Source of the DNA: Streptomyces sp. SID13726
GTDB lineage: Bacteria; Actinomycetota; Actinomycetes; Streptomycetales; Streptomycetaceae
Length of the DNA: 64,000 nt
Reading direction: 5' to 3'
Assembly (NCBI RefSeq): GCF_010548375.1
Contig: NZ_JAAGLY010000007.1
Coordinates: 472,567 to 536,566 of the forward strand
Positions 56,640 to 64,000 of this stretch are shown here, piece by piece. Position 1 is the stretch's first letter; every line of letters starts with the position of its first letter. The notes under the pieces are model-generated. The model did no database searches, had not been told where the DNA came from, and was given only the letters and a program-made list of their open reading frames with translations. A program made the translations under genes and the position numbers.

Positions 56640-57338
56640 ATGAAGACGCTCGCCCGCTGGGCCCGCGCGGAGTGGGGGCTGCTGTACGCCACCGTGCGCG
56701 AGCCGCTGCTGCGCGAGCGCTGGCGGGCGATCCCCATGACCGTCGGCGCGGTGTGTCTGACGGCGGCCCTGCACTTCGTGCACAACCAGTCGTGGGGCTA
56801 CGACTTCGTCCAGGACGTCGGCGGGGTACGGGCCGCGGACCCGCTCTGGCTCGACCTGCTGCGCACCCCGCTCTCGCTGTTCGTGCCGGCCCTGGACCTG
56901 CCGGTGTGGGGCGCGCTGGTGCAGATCCTGTTCGTGTTCGGGATCGCCGAGCTGTGTCTGGGCCGGTGGCGCACCCTGGTCGTGGCGTACGCGGCCACCC
57001 TCGCCGGCACGCTGTACGCGCGCGTGGGCATCTGGCTGGGCCCCGACAGCCCGCTCGGCCTGCCCGCCTCGGACGCCCATGTCGTCGACACCGGCCCGTC
57101 GGCGGCCGTCGTGGGCCTCGCCGTCTTCCTCGGCTGGCGCTACGGCGCCCGGATCACCTCCGCCGTCGTGACAGCGGCGATGATCGTCGAGGTGCTCCTC
57201 AAGGGAAACCTCGCCGGCAAGGAGCACCTGGCGGCGATCGCCGCGGTACTGGCCCTGTGCGGCGCCTCGGCACTACGCCGACGACGCTCCAAGCACCGCG
57301 CGGAGAGAGGGTCAGGGCTACCGCCCGCCAGGCCGTGA
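56640..57338 (+). CDS. rhomboid-like membrane protein (Rhomboid_2 type)
   Basis: A 232-residue protein with about six membrane helices. A possible active serine is in VDTGPSAAVVGL near residue 150 (GPSA in place of GxSG) and a His in KEHLAAIAAVL near 198, as in the rhomboid-like family of actinobacteria, whose protease activity is unproven. The N-terminus RWARAEWGLLYATVRE is cytoplasmic. It follows the MprF-like gene, separated only by the 14-bp repeat, and is probably cotranscribed. Its last 22 codons and the region after the stop are duplicated downstream at about 57530-57660. Confidence 0.75.
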   Translation: MKTLARWARAEWGLLYATVREPLLRERWRAIPMTVGAVCLTAALHFVHNQSWGYDFVQDVGGVRAADPLWLDLLRTPLSLFVPALDLPVWGALVQILFVFGIAELCLGRWRTLVVAYAATLAGTLYARVGIWLGPDSPLGLPASDAHVVDTGPSAAVVGLAVFLGWRYGARITSAVVTAAMIVEVLLKGNLAGKEHLAAIAAVLALCGASALRRRRSKHRAERGSGLPPARP

Positions 57339-57760
57339 CACCGGGCGTCAGCGGCGGGCCGGCGAGGGCATCGAGGGCATCGAGGGCATCGAGGGCATCG
57401 AGTCGGGCCTACCCCCGCGACATCGCTACGGCACCGGCGGGACTGCCGCCCGGCAGACCGTGACACCCGGCGTCAGCGGCGAGCCGGCGACGGCGCCGAG
57501 TCGGGCCCACCCCGCGACATCGCCACGGCACCGGCCCTGCGCGGTGCACCCGCCACCCGCACTACGCCGACGACGCTCCAAACACCGCGCCGAGAAAGGG
57601 TCAGGGCTACCGCCCGCCAGGCCCTGACACCCGGCGTCAGCGGCGAGCCGGCGAGGGCATCGAGTCGGGCCCACCCCCGCGACATCGCCGCGGTACCGGC
57701 GAGGCCGCCGCCCGGTAGGCCCTGGCACAGGGCGTCAGCGGCGGGCCGGTGACGGTGTCG
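57251..57760. repeat. duplicated convergent gene junction (about 289-bp period) with a 9-bp microsatellite
   Basis: CACTACGCCGACGACGCTCC at 57271 recurs at 57560, followed by the same GGGTCAGGGCTACCGCCCGCC and GCGTCAGCGGCG. The copied unit joins the 3' end of the rhomboid-like gene to the 3' end of the convergent membrane gene. The segment GCGTCAGCGGCG occurs four times (near 57346, 57470, 57635 and 57732). In the first copy GAGGGCATC is expanded to four units (57364-57399). The 396-base gap between the two genes holds nothing else. Confidence 0.85.
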
Positions 57761-58493
57761 GGTCGGGCTTGCCTGCGATGAGGTCCTGGAATTTGCGGCG
57801 GGGGCCCGACCAGCGTCTGTCGCGGCGGTAGGTGCGCAGGAAGGCGCGGGCCCGGGCGCGGGGGCGGCGGCGGTAGAAGCGCCGGGCCCAGGGCGAGCCG
57901 GGGCGGGCCAGGCGGACGATGCCGATGAGGCCGACGAGGGGGACGATCACGCTGAAGATCGCCATCCGGGCCTTGCCCTTGCTCAGCACGACCAGCGCGA
58001 AGAGGAAGTTGACGACCACGGTGGTGATGAGGCCGCCGCGGTCGTTGCGCTCCTCCTGGCTCAGGTCGTTGACGCCGAACGGCGCGAACCCCGCGAGCAC
58101 GAGACCCACCAGGGCCACGGTGAGGACGACGACCTCGACGCTCTTGCGGCCCTCCTCGGTCCAGTAGACGTCGTCGAGGTGCAGGATCAGCGCGAACTCG
58201 TCCAGCACCAGCCCCACGCCGATCCCGAACACCACCGCGCACACCGCCGCGCCGAACCCCTCCCGCCCGGTCCCGACCGCGCCGAAGCCGCCCACGACGG
58301 TGAGCACGACCCCGGGCACCACGTGGTGGATGTGCACCCCGCCGGAACTGACGTTCCCGAAGGGCCCCTTGCCCGCCCGGATGAGCCGGGTGATAACCCG
58401 CGTGATCAGGAAGGTGAGCACGAACGAGGTCAGGGCGAGGAGCAGCGGCAGCTTGCCCGGTTCGACGATGTTGCGTTGCAGCCAGTGGCCCAT
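57735..58493 (-). CDS. conserved integral membrane protein with HIHH motif
   Basis: A 252-residue protein with about six or seven helices (LLLALTSFVLTFLITRVIT, then ILHLDDVYW region and three more). A short GGVHIHHVVPG motif near residue 51 and DEFALILHLDDVYW near 100 could bind metal, but I know no function. A basic tail (RRRPRARARAFLRTYRRDRRW) ends in KPDPTPSPARR, and the codons of that tail are what the junction repeat copies. It is divergent from cobS by 67 bases. Confidence 0.78.
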   Translation of the reverse strand: MGHWLQRNIVEPGKLPLLLALTSFVLTFLITRVITRLIRAGKGPFGNVSSGGVHIHHVVPGVVLTVVGGFGAVGTGREGFGAAVCAVVFGIGVGLVLDEFALILHLDDVYWTEEGRKSVEVVVLTVALVGLVLAGFAPFGVNDLSQEERNDRGGLITTVVVNFLFALVVLSKGKARMAIFSVIVPLVGLIGIVRLARPGSPWARRFYRRRPRARARAFLRTYRRDRRWSGPRRKFQDLIAGKPDPTPSPARR

Positions 58494-58560
58494 GCCCCCA
58501 GTGTCCCGGGCCCGGGGGCGGGCCGCCCGACGGTGACGGCGTCCGGGCTACCCTGCGGAC

Positions 58561-59349
58561 GTGTCCATGACCCCGCCCCCGCTCGACGGCCTCCGCTTCG
58601 CCTTCGGCACGCTCAGCGTGCTCCCCGTGAAGGTGACCCGCTGGGACCGCGAGGCGGCCCGCGGCGGCATGCTGTGCGCTCCCCTGGTCGGCCTGGTGCT
58701 GGGCGGCTTCTCGGCCGCCGTGGGACTCCTGCTGCTGTTCCTGGGCACCTCGGAACTCCTCGCCGCGGTCGCCACGGTGGCCGTCCCCGCGGTCCTCACC
58801 CGGGGCCTGCACCTGGACGGCCTCGCCGACACCGCCGACGGCCTGGGCAGCGGCAAGCCCGCCGAGGACGCCCTGCGGATCATGAAGCAGTCGGACATCG
58901 GCCCGTTCGGCGTGCTCACCCTCGTCCTCGTCCTGCTCGCCCAGGTGGCCGCCCTGTCACAGGTGTACGGCGACTCGTGGACCCTGGGCGCGCTGGCGGC
59001 GGTGGTCTCGGCGACGACCGCGCGCCTCGCCCTGACCCTCGCGGCCCGCACCGGGGTCCCGGCCGCCCGCCCGGAGGGACTCGGCGCGGCGGTGGCGGGG
59101 GTCGTCCCGGTTCGGGGCGCGGTGCTGGTGGCCGCCGCCGTGACGCTGGGCGCGGCCGGAGCGGCGGCGCTCGTCGGGTCGTACGACGTCGTCCGCACGG
59201 TTCTGGCGGTCGCCGCCGCCGTCGGAACGGCCGAACTTCTGCTGCGGCACTGCACGCGCCGCTTCGGCGGAGTGACCGGGGACGTGTTCGGGGGGCTCGC
59301 GGAGACGGCGGCGACGACGGCCCTGGTGGTCCTCTCGATGAGCCTCTAG
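58561..59349 (+). CDS. cobS: adenosylcobinamide-GDP ribazoletransferase (cobalamin synthase)
   Basis: A 262-residue membrane enzyme that joins adenosylcobinamide-GDP and alpha-ribazole to form cobalamin. It has the metal-binding motif RGLHLDGLADTADGLG near residues 80-95 and MKQSDIGPFGVL near 108, both family signatures, and about six hydrophobic segments. GTG start at 58561. It completes the cobU, cobT, cobS set but is separated from cobT by four genes. Its stop overlaps that of the next gene by four bases, tail to tail. Confidence 0.95.
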   Translation: MSMTPPPLDGLRFAFGTLSVLPVKVTRWDREAARGGMLCAPLVGLVLGGFSAAVGLLLLFLGTSELLAAVATVAVPAVLTRGLHLDGLADTADGLGSGKPAEDALRIMKQSDIGPFGVLTLVLVLLAQVAALSQVYGDSWTLGALAAVVSATTARLALTLAARTGVPAARPEGLGAAVAGVVPVRGAVLVAAAVTLGAAGAAALVGSYDVVRTVLAVAAAVGTAELLLRHCTRRFGGVTGDVFGGLAETAATTALVVLSMSL

Positions 59350-60137
59350 CAGGCCTCGCGCCAGACTCCCAGTTCGTACTTCTTCAGCATCGAACTCAGC
59401 TTCAGGGGACGGGAGTCCGCGCAGAATCGGCTGGTCGGCAGTTCGTACTCGACGTGGAACACGGCCTTGTCCGCCTTGATGAACGGCTCCATGTCCGCGC
59501 ACTCGTCGTACTGCGCGCACTGCTCGTTGACCGCGAAGTCGAAGTCGCCGACCAGCTCGGGGATCTGGTCGAGGTCGTTCTTCAGGCCGACCGACATGCC
59601 CCGCTCGTGGGTCAGCCTCGCGATCAGCCGGTTGTAGCGGAGCTGGTCCGCGGCCGTCAGCTCGAAGCCCGTGCGGTTCTTGTAGCCGTCCATGTTGTCC
59701 GGCTCCACCGCGTCGAAGCCCTTCTCGCGGCACATGTCGAGACGGTCGGCCATCAGCGGCTCCAGCACGTCCGTGGCGCGGATGTCGAGCCAGCGCTCGC
59801 CGTCCCAGCCGTTGCCGCGTCCGATCACCGACTCGGGGAACTTCTTCGCGTCGGGCCGCCAGTCCTCCCACGCGCCGGTGGAGAGGTAGCAGATGACCTT
59901 GCGGCCCTCGGCGTGCAGGGCGGAGACCACCTTCTTGGACTGGTCGAAGCCGTCGATGTCGTAGACCGGCACGTCGACGGACGTGTCGACACGGCCGGTC
60001 AGCTGCCACTGCCAGGCGACGCCGGGGCGGGGCTGCCAACGGGCCGCGCCGGACCGGGAGTCGGAGGCGGTGTCGGCGCCGGTCGAGCAGCCCGTCGCGA
60101 GGAGCAGCAGGGTGACGAGGAGGAGAGGGCGTTTCAA
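59346..60137 (-). CDS. GH114-like (endo-alpha-1,4-polygalactosaminidase family) lipoprotein
   Basis: A 263-residue exported TIM-barrel protein. The signal peptide LKRPLLLVTLLLLATGCSTG ends at a lipobox with Cys17. The family pattern includes WQWQLTGRVD, YDIDGFDQS, VICYLSTGAWEDWRPD, WLDIRATD and the FDAVEPDNMDGY acidic residues near 158-166. Enzymes of this family cut galactosaminoglycan, a polysaccharide of biofilms and walls; the substrate here is inferred. TTG at 60137 is chosen because GGAG lies upstream and it gives a proper lipoprotein signal; ATG at 60173 would add 12 residues. Confidence 0.85.
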   Translation of the reverse strand: MKRPLLLVTLLLLATGCSTGADTASDSRSGAARWQPRPGVAWQWQLTGRVDTSVDVPVYDIDGFDQSKKVVSALHAEGRKVICYLSTGAWEDWRPDAKKFPESVIGRGNGWDGERWLDIRATDVLEPLMADRLDMCREKGFDAVEPDNMDGYKNRTGFELTAADQLRYNRLIARLTHERGMSVGLKNDLDQIPELVGDFDFAVNEQCAQYDECADMEPFIKADKAVFHVEYELPTSRFCADSRPLKLSSMLKKYELGVWREAC

Positions 60138-60383
60138 GGGGTGGGCTCCAGGGCGTGCGGCGACGTGTCCCAAGGATGATCTCCCGACCCCGGTGCCGCA
60201 CGGCGCACCGAGGCGTCATCGGTGGCCGCCCCGAGCGTAGGCTCGTCCCGGGTGGTCGCCGACAGGGGTGAAGGCCCCGATCGGGATCCCTTTCCGGACA
60301 GGAACTAGGGTCGGCCGTCGGGCCCGGTCGACCCACCCGCTCGACCTCAGCGAACTTCACATCGGAAGCGAGATTTCACCACC

Positions 60384-61919
60384 GTGACTGCTCTCACTCT
60401 CAGCACCGCCGCGGCGCCCGGCCTGCGGGCCGACGCGATCGTGATCGGTGTGGCCAAGGGCGCGAAAGGCCCGGTCGTCGCACCGGGCGCCGAGGCCGTG
60501 GACAAGGCCTACGACGGCCGGCTCGCCGGCGTCCTGGAAACCCTCGGTGCATCCGGCGCCGAGGCCGAGGTGACGAAGCTGCCCGCGCCCGCCGGCTTCA
60601 AGTCCCCGCTCGTGGTGGCGGTGGGCCTGGGCGCCGAGCCCGACAAGGACTCCTCCTTCGCCCCGGAGGCGCTGCGCAAGGCCGCCGGTGCCGCCGCCCG
60701 TGCCCTGGCCGGTACGAAGAAGGCCGCGTTCGCGCTGCCGCTGGGCGACGCCGCCGACGTGGGCGCGGTCGCCGAGGGCGTGCTGCTCGGGGCGTACTCC
60801 TTCGACACCTACAAGGACAGCGCGCCCTCGGGAGGCTCCGCCAAGGCCAAGAACGGCAAGGCGCCGCTCGCCGAGGGCGCGCTGCTCGGCGGGAAGCCCC
60901 GCGACGCCGCGCAGAAGGCCGCACTCGCCCGGGCCACCGCGGTTTCCGAGGAGCTCAACCGCGCGCGCGACCTCATCAACATGCCGCCGAACGACCTCGA
61001 CCCCGAGGCCTTCGCCGCGATCGTGCAGACCGCGGGCAAGGAGCACGGCCTCAAGGTGCAGGTGCTCGACGTGAAGGCCCTGGAGAAGGGCGGCTACGGC
61101 GGCATCCTCGGCGTCGGCGCGGGGTCGGCGTCGGGGCCGCGGCTGGTGAAGCTGTCGTACACCTCGTCCAAGGCGAAGAAGCACCTCGCGCTGGTCGGCA
61201 AGGGGATCACCTACGACTCGGGCGGTATCTCGCTGAAGCCCGCGGGCCACAACGAGACGATGAAGTGCGACATGAGCGGGGCGGCGGCGGTGTTCGCGGC
61301 CGTGGTCGCGGCGGCGCGGCTGGGTCTCGAGGTCAACGTGACCGGCTGGCTGGCGCTGGCCGAGAACATGCCCTCCGGTTCGGCCACGCGCCCCGGTGAC
61401 GTGCTGCGCATGTACAGCGGCAAGACGGTGGAGGTGCTCAACACCGACGCCGAGGGCCGTCTCGTGCTGGCGGACGCGCTGTGGGCCGCGTCGGCGGAGA
61501 AGCCGGACGCGATCGTGGACGTGGCGACGCTGACGGGCGCGATGATGCTGGCGCTCGGCAGCCGGACCTTCGGGATCATGGCCAACGACGACGCGTTCCG
61601 CACGGCGGTGTACGAGGCCGCGGAGGAGGTCGGGGAGCCTGCCTGGCCGATGCCGCTGCCCGAGCACCTGCGCAAGGGGATGGACTCCCCCACCGCCGAC
61701 ATCGCGAACATGGGTGAGCGGATGGGCGGCGGGCTGGTCGCCGGGCTCTTCCTGCGGGAGTTCGTGGGCGAGGGGATCACCTGGGCGCACCTCGACATCG
61801 CGGGACCGGCGTTCAACGACGGGGGGCCGTTCGGGTACACGCCCAAGGGCGGGACGGGGTCCGCGGTGCGTACGCTGGTGCGGCTGGCGGAGCTTGCGGC
61901 CTCGGGTGACCTGGGCTGA
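60384..61919 (+). CDS. pepA: leucyl aminopeptidase (M17 family)
   Basis: A 511-residue two-zinc aminopeptidase of the cytosol, acting on peptides with N-terminal Leu and other residues. The catalytic domain has VGKGITYDSGGISLKP near 271-286 (Lys and Asp), MKCDMSGAAAV with the catalytic region, and the signature NTDAEGRLVLAD near 353-364. Length is normal. GTG at 60384. In Streptomyces it lies just before lpd, and some PepA proteins also bind DNA, but nothing here shows this. The 246 bases upstream hold no other clear feature. Confidence 0.96.
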   Translation: MTALTLSTAAAPGLRADAIVIGVAKGAKGPVVAPGAEAVDKAYDGRLAGVLETLGASGAEAEVTKLPAPAGFKSPLVVAVGLGAEPDKDSSFAPEALRKAAGAAARALAGTKKAAFALPLGDAADVGAVAEGVLLGAYSFDTYKDSAPSGGSAKAKNGKAPLAEGALLGGKPRDAAQKAALARATAVSEELNRARDLINMPPNDLDPEAFAAIVQTAGKEHGLKVQVLDVKALEKGGYGGILGVGAGSASGPRLVKLSYTSSKAKKHLALVGKGITYDSGGISLKPAGHNETMKCDMSGAAAVFAAVVAAARLGLEVNVTGWLALAENMPSGSATRPGDVLRMYSGKTVEVLNTDAEGRLVLADALWAASAEKPDAIVDVATLTGAMMLALGSRTFGIMANDDAFRTAVYEAAEEVGEPAWPMPLPEHLRKGMDSPTADIANMGERMGGGLVAGLFLREFVGEGITWAHLDIAGPAFNDGGPFGYTPKGGTGSAVRTLVRLAELAASGDLG

Positions 61920-61973
61920 TGTTCGCCTAGGAGCTCGATGCCCGAGGGGCGTGGGCGGCTGCGGGCCCGTTGT

Positions 61974-62001
61974 GGCTTGTCGTGCAGTTCCCCGCGCCCC
62001 T
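61974..62001 (-). repeat. dispersed intergenic repeat, copy 6 (diverged)
   Basis: AGGGGCGCGGGGAACTGCAC then GACAAGCC, read on the minus strand, with two changes from the consensus. It lies between pepA and lpd, 55 bases after the pepA stop. Confidence 0.85.
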
Positions 62002-62207
62002 TGCGTGTCTCACCCCACCCCCCTTTCTCATGTGAGCGTGTGGTGTCTCACACCCCGGCCCGGCGTCTCGTTCACCTCCGACAAGTGCGAAGATGGGCTC
62101 GGCAGGACAGGGCCCCCACCACAGGGCCGAAGAAAGAGCGGCCGGACACCAGCCGCCGCGCGGTCACTGACGACCGGCGTACGGCGCACATGCATGGAGG
62201 ACGTGAC

Positions 62208-63596
62208 GTGGCGAACGACGCCAGCACCGTTTTCGACCTAGTGATCCTCGGCGGTGGTAGTGGCGGTTACGCCGCGGCCCTGCGCGGGGCGCAGCTGGGG
62301 CTTGACGTCGCCCTGATCGAGAAGGACAAGGTCGGCGGTACCTGCCTGCACCGAGGGTGCATCCCCACCAAGGCCCTGCTGCACGCGGGCGAGATCGCCG
62401 ACCAGGCCCGCGAGAGCGAGCAGTTCGGTGTGAAGACCACCTTCGAGGGCATCGACGTCGCCGGGGTCCACAAGTACAAGGACGGCGTGATCGCCGGCCT
62501 GTACAAGGGCCTCCAGGGTCTTGTCGCCTCGCGCAAGGTGACGTACATCGAGGGTGAGGGGCGGCTCTCCTCCCCCACCTCCGTCGACGTGAACGGCCAG
62601 CGCATCCAGGGCCGCCACATCCTGCTGGCGACCGGCTCCGTGCCGAAGTCGCTGCCCGGCCTGGAGATCGACGGCAACCGGATCATCTCCTCGGACCACG
62701 CCCTCGTCCTGGACCGGGTCCCGAAGTCCGCGATCGTCCTCGGCGGCGGTGTCATCGGCGTCGAGTTCGCCTCCGCCTGGAAGTCCTTCGGGACCGACAT
62801 CACCATCATCGAGGGCCTCAAGCACCTCGCCCCCCTCGAGGACGAGAACTCCTCCAAGCTTCTTGAGCGCGCGTTCCGCAAGCGCGGCATCAAGTTCAAC
62901 CTGGGCACCTTCTTCTCGAAGGCCGAGTACACCCAGGACGGTGTCAAGGTCACCCTCGCCGACGGCAAGGAGTTCGAGGCCGAGCTGCTGCTGGTGGCCG
63001 TCGGCCGCGGGCCCGTCTCCGCCGGTCTCGGCTACGAGGAGCAGGGCGTCGCGATGGACCGCGGCTACGTCCTGGTCGACGAGTACATGCGCACCAACGT
63101 CCCGACCATCTCCGCCGTCGGCGACCTGGTCCCCACGCTCCAGCTCGCGCACGTCGGCTTCGCCGAGGGCATCCTGGTGGCGGAGCGTCTGGCCGGTCTG
63201 AAGACCGTTCCGATCGACTACGACGGCGTCCCGCGGGTGACCTACTGCCACCCCGAGGTCGCCTCCGTGGGCATCACCGAGGCCAAGGCCAAGGAGATCT
63301 ACGGCGCGGACAAGGTCGTCGCTCTGAAGTACAACCTCGCGGGCAACGGCAAGAGCAAGATCCTGAACACCTCGGGCGAGATCAAGCTCGTCCAGGTCAA
63401 GGACGGTGCCGTGGTCGGCGTCCACATGGTCGGTGACCGCATGGGCGAGCAGGTCGGCGAAGCCCAGCTGATCTACAACTGGGAGGCGCTGCCCGCCGAG
63501 GTCGCGCAGCTCATCCACGCTCACCCGACGCAGAGCGAGGCGCTCGGCGAGGCGCACCTGGCGCTGGCCGGCAAGCCGCTCCACTCGCACGACTGA
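62208..63596 (+). CDS. lpd: dihydrolipoamide dehydrogenase (E3)
   Basis: A 462-residue FAD enzyme that reoxidises dihydrolipoyl groups of 2-oxoacid dehydrogenases with NAD+. FAD motif LVILGGGSGGYAAALRGA near 11-28, redox-active disulfide GGTCLHRGCIPT near 44-55 (Cys-x4-Cys), NAD motif IVLGGGVIGVEFAS near 180, and the C-terminal active base HAHPTQSEALGE near 440 with His-Glu. The frame is open far upstream, but GTG at 62208 has ATGGAGGA eight bases before it. It is followed 74 bases later by the E2 gene, so the pair forms an operon. Confidence 0.97.
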   Translation: MANDASTVFDLVILGGGSGGYAAALRGAQLGLDVALIEKDKVGGTCLHRGCIPTKALLHAGEIADQARESEQFGVKTTFEGIDVAGVHKYKDGVIAGLYKGLQGLVASRKVTYIEGEGRLSSPTSVDVNGQRIQGRHILLATGSVPKSLPGLEIDGNRIISSDHALVLDRVPKSAIVLGGGVIGVEFASAWKSFGTDITIIEGLKHLAPLEDENSSKLLERAFRKRGIKFNLGTFFSKAEYTQDGVKVTLADGKEFEAELLLVAVGRGPVSAGLGYEEQGVAMDRGYVLVDEYMRTNVPTISAVGDLVPTLQLAHVGFAEGILVAERLAGLKTVPIDYDGVPRVTYCHPEVASVGITEAKAKEIYGADKVVALKYNLAGNGKSKILNTSGEIKLVQVKDGAVVGVHMVGDRMGEQVGEAQLIYNWEALPAEVAQLIHAHPTQSEALGEAHLALAGKPLHSHD

Positions 63597-63670
63597 CCCT
63601 CGGTCGACGAAGCGACTCCGCTCACAGCGACGACACAGACTTCCGCAATTCGTAAGGAGCAACCGAAACC

Positions 63671-64000
63671 ATGGCGGTTTCCGTAACCCTTCCGGCGCTC
63701 GGCGAGAGCGTCACCGAGGGCACTGTCACCCGCTGGCTGAAGGCCGAGGGTGAGCGCGTAGAGGCCGACGAGCCGCTGCTCGAGGTGTCGACCGACAAGG
63801 TCGACACCGAGATCCCCTCCCCCGCCGCCGGCATCCTGGCCTCCATCAAGGTCGCCGAGGACGAGACCGTCGAGGTCGGCGCCGAGCTGGCCGTGATCGA
63901 CGACGGCACCGGCGCTCCCGCCGCCGCCCCGGCCCCCGCGGCCGAGCCGGTCGCCGAGCCCGCCCCCGAGCCGGCCGCTGCCGCGCCGTCCACCGAGCAG
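63671..64000 (+). CDS. sucB: dihydrolipoyl acyltransferase (E2), N-terminal part cut by window end
   Basis: The first 110 codons of an E2 subunit: a lipoyl domain starting MAVSVTLPALGESVTEGTV, with the lipoylated Lys in EVSTDKVDTEIPSP near residue 44, followed by an Ala/Pro-rich linker (APAAAPAPAAEPVAEP). The catalytic domain is outside the window. In Streptomyces this gene follows lpd and is annotated sucB; a mixed pyruvate/2-oxoglutarate role is possible. ATG with AAGGAG twelve bases upstream. Confidence 0.9.
   Translation, partial: MAVSVTLPALGESVTEGTVTRWLKAEGERVEADEPLLEVSTDKVDTEIPSPAAGILASIKVAEDETVEVGAELAVIDDGTGAPAAAPAPAAEPVAEPAPEPAAAAPSTEQ

Noticed and set aside
57426..57728. Minus-strand frames of about 100 codons in the junction repeat
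   Set aside because: They translate duplicated ends of the neighbouring genes and have no start site or match to a whole protein.
51703..59349. A cobalamin riboswitch upstream of cobU, cobT or cobS
   Set aside because: I looked for a B12-box-like core in the upstream gaps and found none; the gaps are short.
61938..62207. N-terminal extension of Lpd
   Set aside because: It includes a copy of the dispersed repeat; the GTG at 62208 has a good ribosome site and a standard start.
1..64000. Mobile elements, prophage, CRISPR arrays, tRNA and rRNA genes
   Set aside because: No transposase, integrase, spacer-repeat array, tRNA cloverleaf or rRNA sequence was recognised; the region looks like conserved core chromosome.

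Overview
The window is chromosomal DNA of a Streptomyces species. Third codon positions are almost always G or C, GTG and TTG starts are common, and most genes closely resemble what I remember of the Streptomyces coelicolor core region around glkA, the qcr/cta respiratory cluster, nadA, pspA, the cob genes and lpd-sucB. Several pieces also follow the mycobacterial order: a fadD15-like ligase, a PimB'-like glycosyltransferase, TB16.3-like and ArsA-like proteins, NlpC/P60, trpD, ctaE-qcrCAB, ctaCDF, AdoK and an A-type Fe-S carrier. No phage, IS element, integron, CRISPR array, rRNA or tRNA gene was seen.

Layout. (1) 1-5.3 kb: a truncated membrane protein, a nuclease-family enzyme, glucokinase glkA, a DUF5304 protein, an ArsA-like ATPase carrying an exact 72-bp internal duplication, an SRPBCC protein and a metallophosphoesterase. 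(2) 5.4-21.7 kb: an acyl-CoA ligase behind a palindromic candidate operator, a secreted cholesterol oxidase, two glycosyltransferases, a zinc-protease-like lipoprotein, two paralogous NlpC/P60 hydrolases, a NYN-domain protein, a rhomboid protease coupled to an Lrp-type sensing domain, a Ser/Thr kinase with a beta-propeller, and a class V aminotransferase behind a SAM-IV riboswitch. (3) 22-38 kb: trpD; ctaE-qcrCAB and ctaC-ctaD-ctaF encode the bcc-aa3 respiratory supercomplex; between and beside them lie a degenerate receiver protein, an L,D-transpeptidase, a cysteine desulfurase-TusA fusion, adenosine kinase, a large membrane protein and an ErpA/IscA-type carrier. (4) 38-49 kb: nadA, a second propeller kinase, an RND exporter, and a five-gene pspA-pspAA-repeat ORF-histidine kinase-response regulator unit joined by 4-base overlaps. 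(5) 48.8-60 kb: a membrane protein, methyltransferases, an HtrA-like protease, and scattered cobalamin genes (MBL-cobU fusion, cobT, cobS) mixed with envelope genes and a duplicated gene junction. (6) 60-64 kb: pepA, lpd and the start of the E2 gene.

How they work together. Respiration (qcr/cta), Fe-S supply (desulfurase-TusA, ErpA-like carrier, NadA as an Fe-S client) and envelope maintenance (P60, L,D-transpeptidase, PspA module, HtrA, RND pump) are the main themes. The most interesting items for follow-up are: the 72-residue protein of 12-residue repeats coupled between pspAA and the sensor kinase; the SAM-IV riboswitch over the aminotransferase; the 10+1+10 perfect palindrome on the ctaE start codon; the exact tandem duplication in the ArsA-like ATPase; the duplicated convergent-gene junction near 57.5 kb; and a dispersed intergenic palindrome-like element present six times.
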